Below, piece by piece: positions 60,069 to 64,000 of a stretch of DNA of 64,000 bases. The number at the start of each line of letters is the position of its first letter. Positions within the stretch are counted from its first letter, which is position 1. Made by a program: the position numbers and the translations under genes. The notes under the pieces are model-generated. The model did no database searches. It had not been told where the DNA came from and saw only the letters and a list, made by a program, of their open reading frames with translations. Source of the stretch: Lysinibacillus louembei (GTDB taxonomy: Bacteria; Bacillota; Bacilli; Bacillales_A; Planococcaceae); the NCBI RefSeq assembly GCF_033880585.1, contig NZ_CP137624.1, positions 3,569,501-3,633,500 of the forward strand, written 5' to 3'.

Positions 60069-60683
60069 TCATAAATCCTGTGTATAACGCACCGCTTTAC
60101 CAATAATATGCGCTGGATTTTCCTCTGTGATAATATAAGGCTCATGCTCTGGGTTGTCAGGCATCAACAAGATTGTATCGCCTTGTTTTTTAACACGCTT
60201 TAGTGTCATTTCTGTATCTCCATTCACTAAAACAGCAGCAATTTCTCCATATTCTACCTCTGGTTGCTCTCGTATTAATACGTAAGAACCATTCGGAACA
60301 GTTGGCTCCATGCTGTTACCCTTCGCCTTTAAATAAAATAAATTGCCTTTAGGTAATGTATCTGCTGGCTCATAACGATATCCATCATGGTTTTCATCCG
60401 CTAAAATCGGGTCGCCACAAGCAATCGTTCCCAAAATCGGTATTTTCACAAAATTGGGCTGTACAGGGATAACATTTAATGGTCCAGCCTCTGCATCAAA
60501 AAAGTAAGAAACAGGTACCTCAAAAATATCTGCCATTAGAGCAATTTTATCAAGCATCGGTTTGTTTGCATCTCTCTCCCAAGCAGATACAGCAGTTGAA
60601 ACGATATCAAGCTTTTTTGCTAAATCACTTTGCGTAAGACCTTTCGTTTTCCTCAACATTTTTATTTTTTGACCAACGCTCAC
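60069..60683 (-). CDS. LexA/CI-type self-cleaving repressor (HTH-XRE plus S24 peptidase)
   Basis: The 204-residue protein has an N-terminal XRE helix-turn-helix (5-60; GLTQSDLAKKLDIVSTAVSAWE) and a C-terminal S24 domain. The cleavage site is IACGDP (Cys89-Gly90), the nucleophile S124 in KGNSMEPTVPNGS and the general base K162 in TLKRVKK, all intact. It should repress lytic genes and cut itself when RecA is activated. Start is GTG at 60683 after GGAGGTGA. It faces a divergent operon across a region with TACAG operators. Confidence 0.92.
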   Translation of the reverse strand: MSVGQKIKMLRKTKGLTQSDLAKKLDIVSTAVSAWERDANKPMLDKIALMADIFEVPVSYFFDAEAGPLNVIPVQPNFVKIPILGTIACGDPILADENHDGYRYEPADTLPKGNLFYLKAKGNSMEPTVPNGSYVLIREQPEVEYGEIAAVLVNGDTEMTLKRVKKQGDTILLMPDNPEHEPYIITEENPAHIIGKAVRYTQDL

Positions 60684-60709
60684 TCTATTTCACCTCCTGA
60701 AATTCATTG

Positions 60710-60724
60710 TACAGTAATTCTGTA
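60710..60724. promoter_or_regulatory. Repressor operator O1 (TACAG-N5-CTGTA)
   Basis: TACAGTAATTCTGTA, a 5-5-5 inverted repeat 26 bp before the repressor start codon. A further TACAG half-site at 60731 forms an alternative pair with the CTGTA at 60720. Confidence 0.7.
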
Positions 60725-60800
60725 TTTTTGTACAGATAAACTAAAATTAAATCTTATAAAAAGGAAAATATACATTAAATCTGTATTTTTAACTTGAAAG

Positions 60801-60815
60801 TACAGATATTCTGTA
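60801..60815. promoter_or_regulatory. Repressor operator O2 (TACAG-N5-CTGTA)
   Basis: TACAGATATTCTGTA, same architecture as O1, with a CTGTA half-site 20 bp upstream at 60781. It lies nearer the rightward promoter. Confidence 0.7.
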
Positions 60816-60834
60816 GTAATCTATTTCCAATAGA

Positions 60835-60848
60835 CAAACATTTGTTCG
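60835..60848. promoter_or_regulatory. LexA (SOS) box in the rightward promoter
   Basis: CAAACATTTGTTCG; its complement CGAACAAATGTTTG matches the Bacillus consensus CGAACRNRYGTTYG at all 14 positions. It overlaps the probable -35 TTGTTC (60842-60847), 16 bp before a -10-like TATAGC (60864-60869). Confidence 0.8.
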
Positions 60849-60898
60849 GTTATTTATTTTAATTATAGCATAAAAATTTATAAAAAGGAGCGTCATAT

Positions 60899-61216
60899 AT
60901 GAGCAATATTAAACTTATTCATTCTATCATTTACCAAATCCCAAACTATCAACTTGACATGATTTACGAGGATGCAGAGTACGATTTACATCCACATTTG
61001 GATGATAGCAGTGTTGAAATTATTAAGGATAAAATCCATATTACCTTTGAACGAGCGATGGATAGCAATAACGAACAGCAGGCTATAGATGCAGCGGTTG
61101 ATTATATCCATCAGCACTATAAAAATAGAACAGATTGGACTGTTCTAAATGTCGTAAACGATGAAATTGAATGGATAGCTATTACATTGATTGATTACAC
61201 GATTGAATTATTTTAA
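60899..61216 (+). CDS. Hypothetical protein, first gene of the rightward operon
   Basis: The 105-residue acidic protein (LDDSSVEIIKDKIHITFERA in the middle) shows mixed alpha/beta content with no recognised domain. Ribosome site AAAAAGGAGC. It is the first gene after the SOS/operator region, in line with phage early genes such as anti-repressors or takeover proteins; that role is only inferred from place. Confidence 0.65.
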   Translation: MSNIKLIHSIIYQIPNYQLDMIYEDAEYDLHPHLDDSSVEIIKDKIHITFERAMDSNNEQQAIDAAVDYIHQHYKNRTDWTVLNVVNDEIEWIAITLIDYTIELF

Positions 61217-61238
61217 CTGAAAATACGGAGGAGATTAA

Positions 61239-61493
61239 ATGAATCAAAGAAAACAGCTGTTAGGATTTGGTGAGGAAGTGCCAAGCTTTTATTTAGCAAG
61301 AAATCAAGATTGGTCTCGAGCGTCTAATTTATCAGAATTACGCTATTATCTAGAGGAAATGTATCAAATTGATCTGTTGAGTCCTAATGAAAAGGAAATT
61401 TATGAGCGCTACCAGCTCAGCGAGGAAATTACATATCGAGAATGGCTTTTTATTCAATCAAATATGCATACATATTATAAATTAAAATTTTAG
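61239..61493 (+). CDS. Hypothetical protein, second gene of the rightward operon
   Basis: The 84-residue protein is rich in Tyr, Glu and Leu (YYLEEMYQIDLLSPNEKEIY) and predicted helical; no domain recognised. Ribosome site GGAGGAG. It lies 22 bp after the previous gene and 34 bp before the RNA-polymerase-like gene. Confidence 0.62.
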   Translation: MNQRKQLLGFGEEVPSFYLARNQDWSRASNLSELRYYLEEMYQIDLLSPNEKEIYERYQLSEEITYREWLFIQSNMHTYYKLKF

Positions 61494-61527
61494 CATTCAT
61501 TCAATATATTTTTAGAGGGGGATTATG

Positions 61528-64000
61528 ATGACACTACAAAATCAAGTATATTTACACTCATTAGAAACAAAAGATTTCTATACAGACGAGGAAATGGCAA
61601 TAAATAATCAATATTTTAAAGCATTGCGCTTAAAAAATAAATTGAAAAACAGAATTCAAGAAATACAGACATTTATCCATTTTCAACATGACAAAATCGC
61701 ACTTAATTCTGATGAGCAATTACTAATAAACAGATATACGAATAAGTTAGAGCAATATCATGTAAGGCTGCTTTACGTCTCTTCCTACGTTAATCGATAT
61801 AAAGCAGCTCTAACAGCACTAATTGAGTCATATCCAGCCTCTAAAACTCGAATTTTACGAGAGGATGCTTTAAAAATTAACAACAAAATAGGCGTATTTG
61901 AATCTTCCCTTACAAGAATATGCCAATTTAAAAATAATGAAATTACAACCAAGCTGTTTGTCATTAGAATATTTCATTACCATATTTTAAAATCTATCAT
62001 CCACAATGGTTTTTATTATAAGGAAAGCAAATATAAATACTTTACATCCAGTGCAGGACAAATTCGAACAAAAAAAATCGTGGCAATTCAAGAGGAACTA
62101 TATAACACATATGAAAATGCGATAACATGTGGATTATCATTGAATCTAATTAATAGTAAAGGTGGAATCAATGCCAATAAATATCAGGCCTATTTAGCAT
62201 TAGCTAACTCAGCCTCCGCTAAATGGACAAGATTTAATATTGACCGAATTGTTGTAGTAGATGATTTCTCCACTGAGGTAAAGGCTATCGTTGATTATAT
62301 TGATAGCCAAACATTTGAAATTACAAGAAAACAAATGGATATTCCAATTGAACATATGGATGGCTGTGGCATTATGCTCCCTAGCGTCTCCAAAAAATCC
62401 TTTATGTTTAGAATGCCTTGGATGAAAGGTTTACTAACACCCTTCGACTTCAAAAAATTCATTGAAGAAAAAAAGTGCAGCCCTAAAATCACGGATATTT
62501 ATGGCAAGGAATACGATATTATCGCAGATAATATTAATATCATTTTGACAAAATCACAATTTAAAATGTGGAAGTTTTATGATTGTTGGGATGACTATAA
62601 AAATCAATTTAAAAAATATCATTGTGAGGCTGCCAAATTAAACATTGAGGATATTGGTACGAAAGCAAGCATGAATTATCAAATGCTGCAAACATTAGTG
62701 ACGATGACTGCTGAAGAGCTACAAAGCATTGCCGCTTCAACAGTTCACGACATTTCAATGCTAGGTAAAGACAAAAAAACGATGCTAAAAGTTTTAGGTG
62801 CCGTTAAGGAAAATACTAATATGAACCATTTTCAAAAATCGCTGCTGCTCTATCCCGAGCTGCTGAGTGACCCCCATTGTAGAGAGGTGATTAAAAATAA
62901 AAAACGCAAGCTTATTAAAGAGGCAAAGGCTGGTAAATTAAATATCAATGGCTATTATACTTTTATCATTCCTGATGTTTATGCTTTTTGTGAATGGCTA
63001 TTTTTAAAGGATGCGAATCCTAATGGCTTATTAAAATCAGATCAAGTATATTGCAATATTTTTAATAGTGGAGACCTAGATATTTTGCGTGCTCCTCACT
63101 TATATAAAGAGCATGCCATTCGCACTAACATAAAGGATACATCTATAGCGGAATGGTTTATAACAAAAGGCATTTATACAAGTGTGAAAGATGCTATTAG
63201 CAAAATTTTACAATTCGATAATGATGGCGATAAAAGCCTAGTTGTGCAAGATCCTACATTGATCGCTGTTGCTAAAAGAGAAATGCAGGACATTGTGCCT
63301 TTATACTATGAAATGCATAAAGCGGAAGATAAAATACTTGATAACAATACGATTTATCATGCATTAATAAGCGCTTATCAAGCGAATATCGGTATTATTA
63401 GTAATGACATCAGCAAAATTTGGAATTCCAAAAATCCAAATTTAGAAGCAATCAAATGGCTATGTATGTATAATAATTTTGTCATCGACTATGCAAAAAC
63501 TTTGTACTTACCGAAAAAGCCTGAAAATGTAGCAAATACGTTAAAGCTGTATGCAAAGGACAAGCTCCCCCACTTCTTTAAATATGCAAAGGATAAGGAG
63601 GACAATCAAGTATTGGCACTACTAGCAGAAAATACGAATAACCTTACAACCGTCAATAAATTGAATTTGCTTATTCCCAATAAGCCTATTCGCTTTCAAC
63701 ATACAGCTGGCATATTCGACTATAAAAATTTAATGAAGAACTCTTCTATTGAAGTAAACCAACAACTAATAGCAAAGTTCATCGAGATTAATAAAGAAAA
63801 GCATAAATATATGTCAAAAGATGAAATTGGTGACACAGGGTTTATTATCTATTTAAAGGAAGAATTATTAAAAATTGAATCAGATTTACATCATATAGCA
63901 GACCAGTTAGTAAAATATTTCTATGTAAAAAACTCAAGATTTAAAGAAACGATATGGAGCCTTGTTGGCGATATTATTTATCAAAACTTAGCCTATAATT
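61528..64000 (+). CDS. YonO-like single-polypeptide RNA polymerase (two-barrel fold), 3' end beyond window
   Basis: An uninterrupted frame of 824 codons runs off the right edge, so no stop is visible. The motif ILQFDNDGDKSLVV (D564, D566, D568) is the DxDGD metal-binding triad of double-psi-beta-barrel RNA polymerases (beta-prime subunits, QDE-1, YonO). It is preceded by FNSGDLDILRAPHLYKEHAI (512-531), which matches the conserved segment before that triad in YonO/QDE-1-type enzymes, and followed by SAYQANIGIISN (615-626). SPbeta YonO (about 905 residues) is a DNA-dependent RNA polymerase for late phage genes. Of the ATG pair at 61525 and 61528, the second has better spacing to AGAGGGGGA. Third gene of an operon behind an SOS box. 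Confidence 0.85.
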   Translation, partial: MTLQNQVYLHSLETKDFYTDEEMAINNQYFKALRLKNKLKNRIQEIQTFIHFQHDKIALNSDEQLLINRYTNKLEQYHVRLLYVSSYVNRYKAALTALIESYPASKTRILREDALKINNKIGVFESSLTRICQFKNNEITTKLFVIRIFHYHILKSIIHNGFYYKESKYKYFTSSAGQIRTKKIVAIQEELYNTYENAITCGLSLNLINSKGGINANKYQAYLALANSASAKWTRFNIDRIVVVDDFSTEVKAIVDYIDSQTFEITRKQMDIPIEHMDGCGIMLPSVSKKSFMFRMPWMKGLLTPFDFKKFIEEKKCSPKITDIYGKEYDIIADNINIILTKSQFKMWKFYDCWDDYKNQFKKYHCEAAKLNIEDIGTKASMNYQMLQTLVTMTAEELQSIAASTVHDISMLGKDKKTMLKVLGAVKENTNMNHFQKSLLLYPELLSDPHCREVIKNKKRKLIKEAKAGKLNINGYYTFIIPDVYAFCEWLFLKDANPNGLLKSDQVYCNIFNSGDLDILRAPHLYKEHAIRTNIKDTSIAEWFITKGIYTSVKDAISKILQFDNDGDKSLVVQDPTLIAVAKREMQDIVPLYYEMHKAEDKILDNNTIYHALISAYQANIGIISNDISKIWNSKNPNLEAIKWLCMYNNFVIDYAKTLYLPKKPENVANTLKLYAKDKLPHFFKYAKDKEDNQVLALLAENTNNLTTVNKLNLLIPNKPIRFQHTAGIFDYKNLMKNSSIEVNQQLIAKFIEINKEKHKYMSKDEIGDTGFIIYLKEELLKIESDLHHIADQLVKYFYVKNSRFKETIWSLVGDIIYQNLAYN

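Noticed and set aside
56339-64000. Arbitrium (AimR-AimP) communication genes, as in SPbeta
   Set aside because: No TPR-type AimR-like protein or short secreted peptide frame was seen in this part; they could lie outside the window.

Overview
The window looks like the chromosome of a low-GC, endospore-forming member of the Bacillales, closest in feel to Lysinibacillus/Solibacillus (Planococcaceae). It carries spore germination genes (sleB-ypeB), the forespore sigma operon (spoIIAA-spoIIAB-sigF), bacillithiol-linked ypdA, the resABCDE cluster and sigX-rsiX. Gene order broadly follows the B. subtilis segment from ypfA/ypeB to spoIIA, with many strain-specific insertions. No tRNA, rRNA or CRISPR array was seen.

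Layout. 0-10 kb: PilZ protein (cut by the window edge), ypeB, sleB, prsW, ansA, ypdA, a phosphoesterase, a LysM protein, recS and ypbB. 9.8-12.9 kb: butanediol dehydrogenase, then a queuosine block (queF under a preQ1 riboswitch, queC and a VUT transporter). 12.9-16.7 kb: a signalling triad made of an MHYT hybrid kinase, a lone receiver and a receiver-HD-GYP protein. 17-22.6 kb: ferredoxin, fabI behind a FapR-type box, and a divergent quinone/electrophile detoxification cluster flanking two MhqR-type palindromes. 22.7-36.2 kb: accessory metabolism and transport (YitT protein, deacetylase, glucosaminidase, YxlEFG-like ABC operon, two MFS pumps, SOS-type Y-family polymerase operon, SgrR-like regulator). 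36.2-46.3 kb: ribU with FMN riboswitch, sigX-rsiX with an ECF promoter, resABC and resDE, rluB. 46.3-47.7 kb: a TnpB-only IS605-type element sitting where spmA/spmB lie in B. subtilis. 48-56 kb: dacB, scpAB, a DUF309 gene, ribT, a very small membrane protein, lysA, spoVAF and the spoIIA operon, whose sigH-type promoter is visible.

From about 56.3 kb to the right edge the sequence becomes more AT-rich and looks like one arm of an SPbeta-like prophage: a 3D-domain protein, an MrpR/YopR-like repressor with a degenerate tyrosine-recombinase fold, a YopQ-like protein with a DGQHR-type motif, a LexA/CI-type S24 repressor, and a divergent operon leading into a very large ORF that runs off the window. 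That ORF carries the FDNDGD metal-binding motif of two-barrel RNA polymerases and resembles the single-polypeptide RNA polymerase YonO of SPbeta. The divergent control region contains TACAG-N5-CTGTA operators and a perfect match to the Bacillus LexA (SOS) box, so this operon is probably switched on by DNA damage.

A second unexplained structure is a set of six short tandem arrays in gene-free spacers. Unit length is almost always exactly 21 bp (two helical turns), but each array repeats a different word.
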